64,000 bases of DNA from Streptomyces sp. DH-12 (GTDB taxonomy: Bacteria; Actinomycetota; Actinomycetes; Streptomycetales; Streptomycetaceae): contig NZ_PPFB01000001.1 in NCBI RefSeq assembly GCF_002899455.1, forward strand, positions 1,364,001-1,428,000, given 5' to 3'. The notes under the pieces are model-generated. The model saw only the letters and a program-made list of their open reading frames with translations. It was not told the DNA's origin and did no database searches. Shown here piece after piece: positions 34,307 to 41,907 of the stretch. Position 1 is the first letter of the stretch; each line of letters starts with the position of its first letter. The position numbers and the translations under genes are program-made.

Positions 34307-35128
34307 ATGCCGCACGCACGGGAGACCGCCGTCTACACGCACGGGCACCACGAGTCGGTGCTGCGGTCGCACACCTGGCGCACCGCGGAGAACTCGGCCG
34401 CGTACCTCCTCGGGGCGCTGCGGCCCTCCATGCGGATCCTGGACATCGGGTGCGGGCCCGGCACCATCACGGCCGACCTGGCCGCGCGGGTGCCCGACGG
34501 ACACGTCACGGGCCTCGACCGGGAGCCCGGCGTCCTGGAACGGGCGCGCGCGGTGGCGGACGGGCGAGGACTGACGAACGTCGGCTTCGTGACGGGCGAC
34601 GTGCACGCGCTGGACTTCCCCGACGACAGCTTCTGCGTGGTGCACGCGCACCAGGTGCTCCAGCACGTGGGCGACCCGGTGGCCGCGCTGCGCGAGATGC
34701 GGCGGGTGACGAGGCCGGGCGGGTACGTCGCCGTCCGGGACGCGGACTACGCGGCGATGACCTGGTACCCCGCGGTCCCCGGCCTGGACGACTGGCTGGA
34801 CCTGTACCGACGGGTGGCGCGGGCCAACGGGGGCGAGCCGGACGCGGGCCGGCGGCTGAAGGCATGGGCCCTGGCCGCGGGGTTCACCGACGTCACCGCG
34901 TCCTCGGGCACCTGGACGTTCTCGACGCAGGAGGAACGCGCCTGGTGGAGCGGGCTGTGGGCGGACCGCACGGTGGCGTCCGCGTACGCGGAACGGGCCG
35001 TGGACGGCGGGCACGCCACCCGCGAGCGGCTGGAGGCGGTGGCCGCCGCGTGGCGGGAGTGGGGCGCCCGGGAGGACGGCTGGTTCGCCGTGCCGCACGG
35101 CGAGATCCTCTGCCGCGAGGACGCCTGA
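34307..35128 (+). CDS. UbiE/COQ5-like SAM-dependent methyltransferase
   Basis: A 273-residue class I methyltransferase. Motif I is MRILDIGCGPGTITADLA (about 45-62), the SAM ribose-binding acidic residue is in GHVTGLDREPGVLERA, motif II is FPDDSFCVVHAHQVLQHVGD and post-II is RRVTRPGGYVAVRDADY. Its length and second half resemble small-molecule methyltransferases of the UbiE type rather than RNA enzymes. The substrate is unknown. The start ATG follows GAAAGGGG. A hairpin shared with gvpK ends the transcript. Confidence 0.85.
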   Translation: MPHARETAVYTHGHHESVLRSHTWRTAENSAAYLLGALRPSMRILDIGCGPGTITADLAARVPDGHVTGLDREPGVLERARAVADGRGLTNVGFVTGDVHALDFPDDSFCVVHAHQVLQHVGDPVAALREMRRVTRPGGYVAVRDADYAAMTWYPAVPGLDDWLDLYRRVARANGGEPDAGRRLKAWALAAGFTDVTASSGTWTFSTQEERAWWSGLWADRTVASAYAERAVDGGHATRERLEAVAAAWREWGAREDGWFAVPHGEILCREDA

Positions 35129-35141
35129 GCCGGCGCGCGGG

Positions 35142-35170
35142 GCTGCCCCGGGACTCAGTCCCGGGGCAGC
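35142..35170. terminator. Hairpin terminator spanning the gvpK stop codon
   Basis: GCTGCCCCGGGAC (35142-35154) pairs perfectly with 35158-35170; the 3-nt loop is exactly the gvpK stop codon (TCA on the plus strand). It therefore ends the gvp operon and, from the other side, the methyltransferase transcript. Confidence 0.8.
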
Positions 35171-35592
35171 AGCGGACCGAGCGGCCCGAGGTCGAGGTTG
35201 AGGTCCTCGGGGCGCAGTCCGTAGCGGTTGCGCAGCTCGGCCATCCGGTCCTCGAGCAGCATGAGGGTCAGTCCGACGCGCTCCTCCTGCTCCTCGGTCA
35301 GGTCCCCCTCGTCGAAGCGGCGCACCGCCTGGCGCTCCATGAGCTGGCGCAGCAGTTCCACGACGGTCAGCACCAGCTTCACCAGGTCGCGCTCGACCGT
35401 GTCCGGCTCCAGGTCGAGGCGCCGGCGGGGCCGGCCGGCGTGCGGTCCGGCGGGACGGGCTGCCGCCGGCTCCGGGCGCGCGTCGAAGGAGGCCGCGGGG
35501 TCCAGGGGCGACCGCCCCTCGAAGAGGTCGGCGTCGGTCACCGTGACGGGGTCCGGCGCCTCGGGCGCGCGCTCACGCGGGTCGTCGGTCAC
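35155..35592 (-). CDS. gvpK: Gas vesicle protein GvpK
   Basis: A 145-residue accessory protein of gas-vesicle assembly. The conserved GvpK block is LDLEPDTVERDLVKLVLTVV, ELLRQLMERQAVRRFDEGDL and EEQEERVGLTLMLLEDRMAE. The N-terminal 60 residues are a variable acidic, Pro/Ala extension. The start overlaps the gvpS stop by 4 bp (ATGA). It is the last gene of the ten-gene operon, with its stop codon in the loop of a terminator hairpin. Confidence 0.93.
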   Translation of the reverse strand: MTDDPRERAPEAPDPVTVTDADLFEGRSPLDPAASFDARPEPAAARPAGPHAGRPRRRLDLEPDTVERDLVKLVLTVVELLRQLMERQAVRRFDEGDLTEEQEERVGLTLMLLEDRMAELRNRYGLRPEDLNLDLGPLGPLLPRD

Positions 35593-35777
35593 AGCGGCTC
35601 CTCGAAGGGCGAGGGGACCTGCTGGTTCACCGAGCTGATCAGCGCGTTGAGGTCGATGCGGACCAGGTCGACGTCCGCGATCCGCAGCGTGATGTCGCCC
35701 GTGATCACCACGCCGCCGGCCAGCAGCCGGTCGAGCAGGTCGACCAGGGCGATCTCACGCCGTTCGACGACGGTCAC
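35589..35777 (-). CDS. gvpS: GvpA-family minor structural protein GvpS
   Basis: A 62-residue protein of the GvpA/J/M/S family containing only the core: EIALVDLLDRLLAGGVVITG followed by DITLRIADVDLVRIDLNALI. This beta-hairpin/amphipathic core is shared with the major shell protein, but here it lacks the GvpA tail. In actinomycete clusters this position is named gvpS; such minor shell paralogues are thought to act in nucleation or tip formation. It overlaps both neighbours by 4 bp. Confidence 0.88.
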   Translation of the reverse strand: MTVVERREIALVDLLDRLLAGGVVITGDITLRIADVDLVRIDLNALISSVNQQVPSPFEEPL

Positions 35778-36577
35778 GTGGTCTCCTCCCCGGCGGCCCC
35801 CTCACCTGTGGTCTCCTCACCGGCGAAGGAGTAGGCCGCCCACGGACCGGTGAGCTCCACCCGCAGCCCCGGGGCGTCGTCCTTCGTCCGGTCCACCTGC
35901 TCCACGAACGCCTCCGAGTCACCGCGCGGCACCAGGTAGGCGGCGTTCAGGACGTTGCGGCCGCGGGCGCCGGACAGGGCGGGGTTCTGCGGCGCGTGCA
36001 GCCGGGAGTCCTCGGCGACGGCGGCCAGGGTCTCGTGCAGCCGGGTCGCGAAGGTCTCCGCCCGCTGCCACACCTCCTCCCGCGACCGCGTCTGCTGCCG
36101 GCGCAGGCGCAGGTAGTCCCGGCCGGACATGGCCGCGGGCTTCGACGCGGGCTGCGCGGGGGCCGGCTCCGGCTCCCGCTCGGACTCCAGGAACACCTTG
36201 ACGCCCCACTCGACACGGCCCTCCAGCCGGTCCAGCCGGCGCAGGAAGTGCTCCTCACGCGCCTCGATCATCGACCGGAGGCCGCTGTCGTCGCGGAACA
36301 CGGTGCCGAGCCGCAGCGGCAGCGGGGTGGTGACGGTGGTGAGCGCGTCGATCACCCCCTGGTGGGCCCGCGCGACCGCGGTCAGCCAGTCGAGGTCCTC
36401 CAGGTGCGCGCGCAGCGGCTCCTCGGCGAAGTCCTCCTCGGGCACATGGCTGACCACGGCCACCAGGTCGCGGTGCGGCACCAGCCGGGGCGGGTCGCCG
36501 GCCACCCCGGTCAGCTGGGCCTGGAGCGGTGTGCCGAAGGGGCGGCAGACCGCGTAGACGTAGCGCAGTCCGGTCAC
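35774..36577 (-). CDS. gvpL: Gas vesicle protein GvpL (GvpF/L family)
   Basis: A 267-residue GvpF/L-type assembly factor. The N-terminal ferredoxin-like domain starts LRYVYAVCRPFGTPL, with DLVAVVSHVPEEDFAE. The middle includes AVARAHQGVIDALTTVTTPL and PLRLGTVFRDDSG. The helical region has an Arg-rich stretch (YLRLRRQQTRSREEVWQRA), and the C-terminal domain has NVLNAAYLVPRGDSEAFVEQ and LRVELTGPWAAYSFAGEE. GvpF/L proteins bind GvpA and act as chaperones in shell assembly. The operon also holds GvpF, a paralogue. Confidence 0.92.
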   Translation of the reverse strand: MTGLRYVYAVCRPFGTPLQAQLTGVAGDPPRLVPHRDLVAVVSHVPEEDFAEEPLRAHLEDLDWLTAVARAHQGVIDALTTVTTPLPLRLGTVFRDDSGLRSMIEAREEHFLRRLDRLEGRVEWGVKVFLESEREPEPAPAQPASKPAAMSGRDYLRLRRQQTRSREEVWQRAETFATRLHETLAAVAEDSRLHAPQNPALSGARGRNVLNAAYLVPRGDSEAFVEQVDRTKDDAPGLRVELTGPWAAYSFAGEETTGEGAAGEETT

Positions 36578-36909
36578 GGGGCCTCCTCCTCCGCGCGGCG
36601 CGGCTCCAGCTCCTCCAGCCGAGCCAGGCGCTCGCGCAACTCGGCGTTCTCACGCGCCAGTTCGTCGCGCCGGGCGCGTGAGGACAGCGCCGGGTCGGAC
36701 TCCCACCAGTCGATCCCCATCTCCTTGGCCTTGTCCACGGAGGCGACGACGAGACGCAGCTTGATGGTGAGCAGCTCGATGTCCAGCAGGTTGATGCGGA
36801 TGTCGCCCGCGATCACCACGCCCTTGTCCAGCACCCTTTCCAGGATGTCGGCGAGATTGGCGCTGCTGCCCTGGCCGTACGTGTCGGGGAGTCGGCTGGG
36901 AGTGGTCAT
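36574..36909 (-). CDS. gvpJ: GvpA-family protein GvpJ
   Basis: A 111-residue GvpA-family paralogue. The core is NLADILERVLDKGVVIAGDI then RINLLDIELLTIKLRLVVAS, followed by VDKAKEMGIDWWESDPALSS and a charged coiled-coil-like tail (RENAELRERLARLEELEPRR). The WW-containing segment and tail distinguish GvpJ from the major GvpA. It is expected as a minor shell or tip component. ATGA overlaps link it to gvpZ and gvpL. Confidence 0.9.
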   Translation of the reverse strand: MTTPSRLPDTYGQGSSANLADILERVLDKGVVIAGDIRINLLDIELLTIKLRLVVASVDKAKEMGIDWWESDPALSSRARRDELARENAELRERLARLEELEPRRAEEEAP

Positions 36910-38231
36910 CGACGGCTCCGGCCCTCGGGCTCCTCGTCACCGGTCTCGTCGGCCGGCTCGTCGTCCTCGTACTCCTCGTCGTCGTACTCCTCGTCGGCCT
37001 CGTCCTCGTACTCCTCCTCCGGGGGCACTCCCTCCTCGTCCTCGTCCTCGTCGGCGGCGGCTTCCTCGTCCTCGTCCTCGTACGGGTCGTCGGGCTCGGG
37101 GCCGCCGGCCTCGTCCTCGTCCTCGTCCTCGTACGCGTCCTCGGGCTCGGCGTCTTCGTCGGCCTCGTACTCGTCGTCCTCGTCGTACGCGTCCTCGGGG
37201 CCGGCGTCGTCCCCGCGGTCCTCGTCGTACGCGTCCTCGGGGTCGCCGTCGCCCTCGCCGTCCCCGCGGTCCTCGTCGTGCTCGTCCTCGGGTGCGGTGT
37301 CGTCCTGGCCCTCGGCCCCGGAGTCCTCCTGCCCGCCCTGTTCCTCCTCCTCGGCCAGGGCGTCCTCGTGGCTGCGGACCACCTCGCCGTCGCGGATCTC
37401 GCCGCGCCAGCCGTCCTCGGCCTCGCCCTTGAGCGTGATGAAGCGGGCGAAGTTCTTCAGGTCGAGCCGGGCGCGGCGGCCCTGGGCGCGCCAGATGTTG
37501 CCGGTCTTCTCGAAGAGGCCCGAGGGGTAGTACTCGAGGACCAGCAGGACCCGGGTCAGGTTGTCGGCGATCCGGTGGAAGGAGACGACGCCCTTCATCG
37601 TGCCCTTGGCGCCCTCCGTGGACCACGCGATGCGGTCGTCGGGGACCTGCTCGTTGGTCGTCGCCTTCCAGCTGCGGCTGGACCACCAGATCTTCGCCTG
37701 CCAGTCCGACGTGGTGTCGTCGGACTTGCCGGCGCTCTTGACGCCCTTGGCGAAGGTGCTGAAGTCCTGGTACTGCGTCCACTGGTCGTACGCCGTCCGC
37801 AGCGGCACCCCGACGTCGATGTACTCGATGATGACGGTCGGCTTGTTGCCGGACGACTTCTTGCGCTTGCCCTTGCCGCCGAGGTTCTTCAGGGCGCCCT
37901 TGACGTTGTCCTTGGCGCGCGTGGCGCCGAGTTCGACGGCGGTGCGCAGCGGGCCCTTGCCCTCGGCGAGCTTGCGGCCGCCGTCGGCGGCGAGCTTGGC
38001 GAAGCCCGGGCTGTTGCCCTCGGCGATGTCGTTGAGCTTGTTGGTGGTCTCGCCCAGCTTCTGGCCGACGCCGGTCAGCAGCCGGGTGGCCTGGGCCGCG
38101 AGGTAGTCCTGCAGCTCGCTCTTGAGCCGGTCCGCGGCCTCGCTGTGGGCCAGGTCGGACAGGGGGTTCTTCGTGGCGCCGTCCGCGCCGTCGCGTGCGG
38201 CGGACGTGGCCCGTCCCAGGGTCTCGGTCAT
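36906..38231 (-). CDS. gvpZ: Actinobacterial gas-vesicle-cluster SRPBCC protein GvpZ with a very acidic tail
   Basis: A 441-residue protein specific to actinomycete gvp clusters. Residues about 1-125 are a helical, basic N-terminal region (RLKSELQDYLAAQATRLLTG, KGKRKKSSGNK). Residues about 128-275 are a SRPBCC (START/polyketide-cyclase-like) lipid- or ligand-binding domain (TVIIEYIDVGVPLRTAYDQW, VSFHRIADNLTRVLLVLEYY). The last 150 residues are almost entirely Asp/Glu with repeated PEDAYDEDRGD-like units. The ATG at 38231 follows GGGAGGCGG; its stop-start junction with gvpY is TGATG. The role in vesicle formation is unknown; the acidic tail may pair with the Lys-rich tail of GvpY. Confidence 0.85.
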   Translation of the reverse strand: MTETLGRATSAARDGADGATKNPLSDLAHSEAADRLKSELQDYLAAQATRLLTGVGQKLGETTNKLNDIAEGNSPGFAKLAADGGRKLAEGKGPLRTAVELGATRAKDNVKGALKNLGGKGKRKKSSGNKPTVIIEYIDVGVPLRTAYDQWTQYQDFSTFAKGVKSAGKSDDTTSDWQAKIWWSSRSWKATTNEQVPDDRIAWSTEGAKGTMKGVVSFHRIADNLTRVLLVLEYYPSGLFEKTGNIWRAQGRRARLDLKNFARFITLKGEAEDGWRGEIRDGEVVRSHEDALAEEEEQGGQEDSGAEGQDDTAPEDEHDEDRGDGEGDGDPEDAYDEDRGDDAGPEDAYDEDDEYEADEDAEPEDAYEDEDEDEAGGPEPDDPYEDEDEEAAADEDEDEEGVPPEEEYEDEADEEYDDEEYEDDEPADETGDEEPEGRSRR

Positions 38232-38857
38232 CACTCACCGCCTCCCTTCGAACCGCGGGAACGGGTGCCGCCGCGGGAGGCGGACGCGCTCTTCTTCGCG
38301 GCCGTCTTCTTCGCGGCCGTCTTCTTCGCGGCGGTCTTCTTCGCCGGCGCCGCCTTCTTCGCCGGGGCGGCCTTGCGGGCCGGAGCCTTGCCGGTCGCCT
38401 TGCGCGCCCTCCGTCCGGTGTCCGGCTCGTCGTCCCCGCCGTCGGTGTCCTCGGCGCCGTCCGTGTCCTCGGCGTCCTCGGCGTCGCGGTCCCGCGAGCC
38501 GCCGGTGTCCTCGTCCTCCTCGTCCCGGTCCCCGGAGCCGTTCCCGGCCAGTCGGCCGCGCACGTCGGCGGTGCGGCCGTGCAGCCGGTCGGCGAGCGAG
38601 CTGATCTGCCGTTCGACCAGCGCGCCGGAGGCCGCCTTGCCGACGCCGCGCAGGTCACCGCGGAGCTGGTCGCCCAGCTCCTTGAACTGCGGGTTGTCGC
38701 GGAGCTGCTGCGACACCAGGTCGGCGACCGCGCGCGGGCTGAGGTTGAGCTTCTTGCCCGCCACCAGACCGCCGACGGCCAGCGCCATTTTCAGCTTCTT
38801 GGTCCGCCCGAGCAGATATCCGGCCCCGATGGCGAGGCCCATTCCCGTTCGATTCAT
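38231..38857 (-). CDS. gvpY: GvpY, small protein with an H1-histone-like Lys/Ala tail
   Basis: A 208-residue actinomycete gvp-cluster protein. Residues 1-35 carry a short hydrophobic stretch (MGLAIGAGYLLGRTKKLKMA then LAVGGLVAGKK). A helical segment follows (SPRAVADLVSQQLRDNPQFK), then an acidic Asp/Glu/Thr linker, and the last 50 residues are Lys/Ala repeats (AKKAAPAKKTAAKKTAAKKT) from a 15-bp reiterated DNA unit. The tail resembles H1-like histones and could bind nucleic acid or the acidic GvpZ tail. It is coupled to gvpG and gvpZ by overlapping codons. Confidence 0.83.
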   Translation of the reverse strand: MNRTGMGLAIGAGYLLGRTKKLKMALAVGGLVAGKKLNLSPRAVADLVSQQLRDNPQFKELGDQLRGDLRGVGKAASGALVERQISSLADRLHGRTADVRGRLAGNGSGDRDEEDEDTGGSRDRDAEDAEDTDGAEDTDGGDDEPDTGRRARKATGKAPARKAAPAKKAAPAKKTAAKKTAAKKTAAKKSASASRGGTRSRGSKGGGE

Positions 38858-39120
38858 TGGTGTGCCGTCCCGTCCCCAGTACCCGCGCCCGTGCGCGTCG
38901 CGATCTCCAGCCGGTCGAGGAGTGCGTCCTCCTGCTCGTCGAACTCCTCCTCGGTGATCTCCCCGGCCTCCAGCAGCTCCTCCAGCCGGGCCAGCTCGGC
39001 ACGGATGGTCGCGGGGTCGTAGTAGATGCGTTCCGCTTCCTGCAGGACCTGCCGGATGGCCCAGGCGCCGCCACGCGCCGGGGCGAGCGGCAGCAGCAGC
39101 ACCTCCGAGATCAGGCCCAT
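38854..39120 (-). CDS. gvpG: Gas vesicle protein GvpG
   Basis: An 88-residue helical accessory protein. The family pattern is clear: LISEVLLLPLAPARGGAWAI at the N-terminus, then RQVLQEAERIYYDPATIRAE and LEELLEAGEITEEEFDEQED. GvpG is needed with GvpF/L in shell nucleation. It starts 4 bp after gvpF and overlaps gvpY by 4 bp. Confidence 0.93.
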   Translation of the reverse strand: MGLISEVLLLPLAPARGGAWAIRQVLQEAERIYYDPATIRAELARLEELLEAGEITEEEFDEQEDALLDRLEIATRTGAGTGDGTAHQ

Positions 39121-39124
39121 GTCG

Positions 39125-39898
39125 TCACCCCGCTCCGGTGTCCGCCGCGCCGGCCGTCGTGCCCGCCGGCTCGGCGGGGCCGGGCTCGACGAAGCTGTAC
39201 GGCGGCAGCGGGCCGTTCAGACGTATCTCCAGGTGGGGCATGTCCTCGCGGGCCTGCTCCACCGCGGCCAGGAACTCCTCCGCCGTCTCGCGCTTCACCA
39301 GGTACGAGACGTTGGCGAGCCAGCCCGTGGACTCGGGGCCCACGCTCTCCGCGTCGGCGATGCCCCGCAGCGCGTTCTGCAGCGCGGCGCCGTCCTCGGA
39401 CTCCCGGGCCTTGACCGCTTCGGCGACCATCTCGCCGAGGCGGATCTTGTCGTCGTAACTGCCGCCCCCGGACTGCCGGTTGGCCTCCGCGAGAGCACGG
39501 ATCTCCGGGTTCGACGCCATGACGTGGTGCAGGACGGCCTCTTCCACGTGGTTGGCCTTGACGTTGTACTCGACGCGGCCGTCGAGGGCGCGCAGCCGCT
39601 CCAGGTAGTGGTCGGCCCGCTCGGCGAGGACGCCGGTGACGGACTCGTCGTCCGGGGCGACGCTGCCGAACCGCATCGGCAGGACGCAGCCGCCCGCGCC
39701 GATCTCGCTGAGCACGTTCTGGTGGGCGAGCAGTTCCCTGCGCTTGGGGCGCAGCCCCTCGGGCGCGTCGCTGACGACGGCCGCGAGGTCGCCCTGGGTC
39801 AGCACCCGCACCGGGTGCGCCGGGTCGCCGACGCCGCCCATGCCCTCCGGCAGGGCCGGGTGCGAGGCCGCGGTGATGCCGTAGACGTAGGTGCTCAC
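39125..39898 (-). CDS. gvpF: Gas vesicle protein GvpF
   Basis: A 257-residue GvpF/L-family protein and paralogue of the GvpL in the same operon. N-terminal domain: TYVYGITAASHPALPEG and DLAAVVSDAPEGLRPKRREL. Middle: LLAHQNVLSEIGAGGCVLPM then RFGSVAPDDESV. The helical domain precedes a C-terminal NVSYLVKRETAEEFLAAVEQ and LEIRLNGPLPPYSFVEPG. GvpF binds GvpA monomers and is a structural or assembly component at the gas-facing side. The ATG overlaps the gvpA stop by 4 bp. Confidence 0.94.
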   Translation of the reverse strand: MSTYVYGITAASHPALPEGMGGVGDPAHPVRVLTQGDLAAVVSDAPEGLRPKRRELLAHQNVLSEIGAGGCVLPMRFGSVAPDDESVTGVLAERADHYLERLRALDGRVEYNVKANHVEEAVLHHVMASNPEIRALAEANRQSGGGSYDDKIRLGEMVAEAVKARESEDGAALQNALRGIADAESVGPESTGWLANVSYLVKRETAEEFLAAVEQAREDMPHLEIRLNGPLPPYSFVEPGPAEPAGTTAGAADTGAG

Positions 39899-40314
39899 TC
39901 CTGCTCCTCCTTCCGGCGGGACGTGCTCTTGCGGGCCCTCGGCCGCGATTCGGTCTCGCCCTCACGGGACTGCTTGAAGGCGTCGGAGATGGTTTCGGCG
40001 GCCCCGGAGAGAGCGCCCTTGGACTTGCCGCGGGCACCGCCCTCGGTGACCTCGCCGACGATCTCGGGCAGGCCCGGGCTCTTGCGGGGGCCGGCCTCGA
40101 GGTCGAGGCGGTTGCACGCCTCCGCGAAACGGAGGTAGGTGTCGACGCTCGCCACGACGACACGGACGTCGATCTTGAGGATCTCGATGCCGACCAGGGA
40201 CACGCGCACGAATGCGTCGATGACGAGCCCCCTGTCCAGAACAAGCTCAAGCACGTCGTAAAGGCCGCTGCTGCCGCCTCCACCGCCGGACTGCTGTGCC
40301 GGTACGACTGTCAT
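39895..40314 (-). CDS. gvpA: Major gas vesicle shell protein GvpA (long actinomycete form)
   Basis: A 139-residue protein. The universal shell core (residues about 17-70) is LYDVLELVLDRGLVIDAFVR, VSLVGIEILKIDVRVVVASV then DTYLRFAEACNRLDLE. Unlike the roughly 70-residue GvpA of cyanobacteria and haloarchaea, a 70-residue basic, Ser/Arg-rich extension follows (KQSREGETESRPRARKSTSR), as in other Streptomyces. The ATG at 40314 sits 9 nt after GGAGGA; an in-frame ATG at 40323 is adjacent to that site and too close. It is the second gene of the operon, after a repeat-containing spacer. Confidence 0.92.
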   Translation of the reverse strand: MTVVPAQQSGGGGGSSGLYDVLELVLDRGLVIDAFVRVSLVGIEILKIDVRVVVASVDTYLRFAEACNRLDLEAGPRKSPGLPEIVGEVTEGGARGKSKGALSGAAETISDAFKQSREGETESRPRARKSTSRRKEEQE

Positions 40315-40330
40315 GCCGGCCATTCCTCCC

Positions 40331-40375
40331 TGTTGTCGGTGGGTGTGTTGTCGGTGGGTGTGTTGTCTGTGCGTG
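40331..40375. repeat. 15-bp tandem repeat between gvpO and gvpA
   Basis: TGTTGTCGGTGGGTG at 40331-40345 and 40346-40360, with a diverged third copy at 40361-40375 and a fragment after it. It fills the only large gap (94 bp) inside the gvp operon, just upstream of the gvpA ribosome site. Confidence 0.88.
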
Positions 40376-40408
40376 GGTTGTCCGCGCCCGTGCTCACGCG
40401 GGGGCGGC

Positions 40409-40861
40409 CTAGCGGCCGCCGCGCGCGTCGGAGCGTCCCCGCTCGTAGCGGCGGACCCTCCGGTACCCGGTGAGCTGCCCGTCGGGGTCCAGCTCCACCT
40501 GGTAGCTCGCCATCAGGCTCATCGTGTCGGGCACCCGCTCCAGCTCCAGGACCTCGACCTCCAGCGACCAGCCCTCCGAGGTCTGCTCGAAGGACGACAC
40601 GGACTCGGCCTCCATGCCGGTGAGCTCCGCGAGCTGCCCGCGCGCCTGGCGCAGCACCTCCATGGGGCTCGGCCGTTTCCGCTCCGTGGTGCTCTCGGTC
40701 GTCCCGCTCCCGGTTCGCTTGCGGGGTGCGGTCTGCTTACGGGGCTTGCGTGAGCTTCGGACCTCCTGCGAGTCCTGGCTCTCCTGTGTGTCTTGGGGTT
40801 CCTGCGAGTCTTGGGGTTCCTGTGAACTCCGTGAATCTTCGGTGTTCTTCGTGTTCGACAT
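40409..40861 (-). CDS. gvpO: Gas vesicle protein GvpO
   Basis: A 150-residue protein. The C-terminal 85 residues carry the GvpO domain: SPMEVLRQARGQLAELTGME, GWSLEVEVLELERVPDTMSL and MASYQVELDPDGQLTGYRRV. The N-terminal 60 residues are low-complexity, with SQEPQDSQEPQDTQESQDSQ repeats and a basic KPRKQTAPRKRTG stretch. GvpO is required for vesicle formation and gene expression in haloarchaea. It opens the operon, with GGAGG before the ATG and a weak SigB-type promoter motif upstream. Confidence 0.9.
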   Translation of the reverse strand: MSNTKNTEDSRSSQEPQDSQEPQDTQESQDSQEVRSSRKPRKQTAPRKRTGSGTTESTTERKRPSPMEVLRQARGQLAELTGMEAESVSSFEQTSEGWSLEVEVLELERVPDTMSLMASYQVELDPDGQLTGYRRVRRYERGRSDARGGR

Positions 40862-40879
40862 GACCACCTCCCCCTCCGT

Positions 40880-40904
40880 GTGGCCGCAAGTGTGTGCGCC
40901 AAAC
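40880..40904 (-). promoter_or_regulatory. Weak SigB-type promoter motif upstream of the gvp operon
   Basis: On the reverse strand GTTT (40904-40901), 15-bp spacer, GGCCAC (40885-40880). The -35 and spacing fit the other elements in this region but the -10 matches GGGTAC at only four of six positions. The implied leader is about 12 nt, just enough for the ribosome site. Confidence 0.3.
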
Positions 40905-40980
40905 CTCCGCGGACTCACCCGTTCGCCACGCCCGGCTCGCCCCCGGCCGGCGCGGGGGCGGGACCCGGGCGGCCCGTGGT

Positions 40981-41907
40981 TCAGCCGCGCAGTGCCGCCA
41001 GCCGGCGGCGTGCCGGGACGAGGGAGCGGCCCTTGGGGGACAGCCCGGCCCACGGCTTCGTGTCCGCCTGTTCGACGGCGTTCCCGACCGTCCAGCGGCG
41101 GGCGTGCAGCTCCGGGTCGTCGAGCTGTTCCCAGGTGACCGGGGCGGCGACGGGCGCGCCGGGCAGGGCGCGGACCGTCCAGGGGGCGACCGCGGTCTGC
41201 GCGTAGGCGTTGCGCTGCACGTCGAGGTAGAGCCGGTCGCCGCGGTCCTTCTTGCGGGCCGCGGTGGTGAGCCGGTCCGGGTGGGCGTCGGCCAGCGTGT
41301 CGGCGACCTCGCGGGCGAACTCCCGTACCGCGTCGAAGTCCTGGCCGCCGTCGAGCGGCACGATCACGTGCAGGCCCCGGGACCCGGTGGTCATCAGGGC
41401 GGAGGGCAGGTCGAGTTCGCCCAGCAGCTCCCCCAGCAGCCTGGCGGCCTCCCGCACCGCCTCGAAGTCGTCGCCGGACGGGTCGAGGTCGAAGACCAGC
41501 CGGTCCGGGCGGTCGACGGCGTCGGCGCGGGACAGCCAGCGGTGCAGGGTGATGCTCGCCTGGTCGACGAGGTAGAGGAGGGTGGCGGTGTCGTCGCACA
41601 CGGTGTGCGTGACGGTGCCGTTCTCCTTGGCGACCTCGGCCCGGGTGATCCAGTCCGGGTAGCTGTCCGGGGTGTTCTTCTGCATGAAGGCCGGGCCGCC
41701 GATGCCGTCGGGCCGCCGGTCCAGCATCAGCGGCCGGCCCCGCAGGTGCGGCAGCATGTGGCGGGCGACGGCCCGGTGGTAGTCGACGAGGTCGCCCTTG
41801 GTGTACTCCCGGGCGCCGTCGACGCCCGGGAGGAGCACCTTGTCCGGGCGGCGGATCTCCACCCGGCGGCGGCCGGCCCGTACGGTGCGCGAGCCGCCGT
41901 CGCTCAC
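40981..41907 (-). CDS. LigD-type polymerase domain (NHEJ primase-polymerase), stand-alone
   Basis: A 308-residue archaeo-eukaryotic-primase-like polymerase (PolDom) as in the LigD end-joining system. Family blocks: IRRPDKVLLPGVDGAREYTK, LMLDRRPDGIGGPAFMQKNT, RLVFDLDPSGDDFEAVREAA (catalytic DLDP), SALMTTGSRGLHVIVPLDGG (catalytic His region) and DRLYLDVQRNAYAQTAVAPW. There is no ligase or phosphoesterase domain, and no ku gene in the window. It inserts ribo- or deoxynucleotides at broken ends during repair, possibly in non-growing cells or spores. The GTG start overlaps the transketolase stop (GTGA). Confidence 0.9.
   Translation of the reverse strand: MSDGGSRTVRAGRRRVEIRRPDKVLLPGVDGAREYTKGDLVDYHRAVARHMLPHLRGRPLMLDRRPDGIGGPAFMQKNTPDSYPDWITRAEVAKENGTVTHTVCDDTATLLYLVDQASITLHRWLSRADAVDRPDRLVFDLDPSGDDFEAVREAARLLGELLGELDLPSALMTTGSRGLHVIVPLDGGQDFDAVREFAREVADTLADAHPDRLTTAARKKDRGDRLYLDVQRNAYAQTAVAPWTVRALPGAPVAAPVTWEQLDDPELHARRWTVGNAVEQADTKPWAGLSPKGRSLVPARRRLAALRG

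Noticed and set aside
40981..41907. A complete non-homologous end-joining system
   Set aside because: Only a LigD polymerase domain is encoded; no ligase domain or ku gene occurs in the window.
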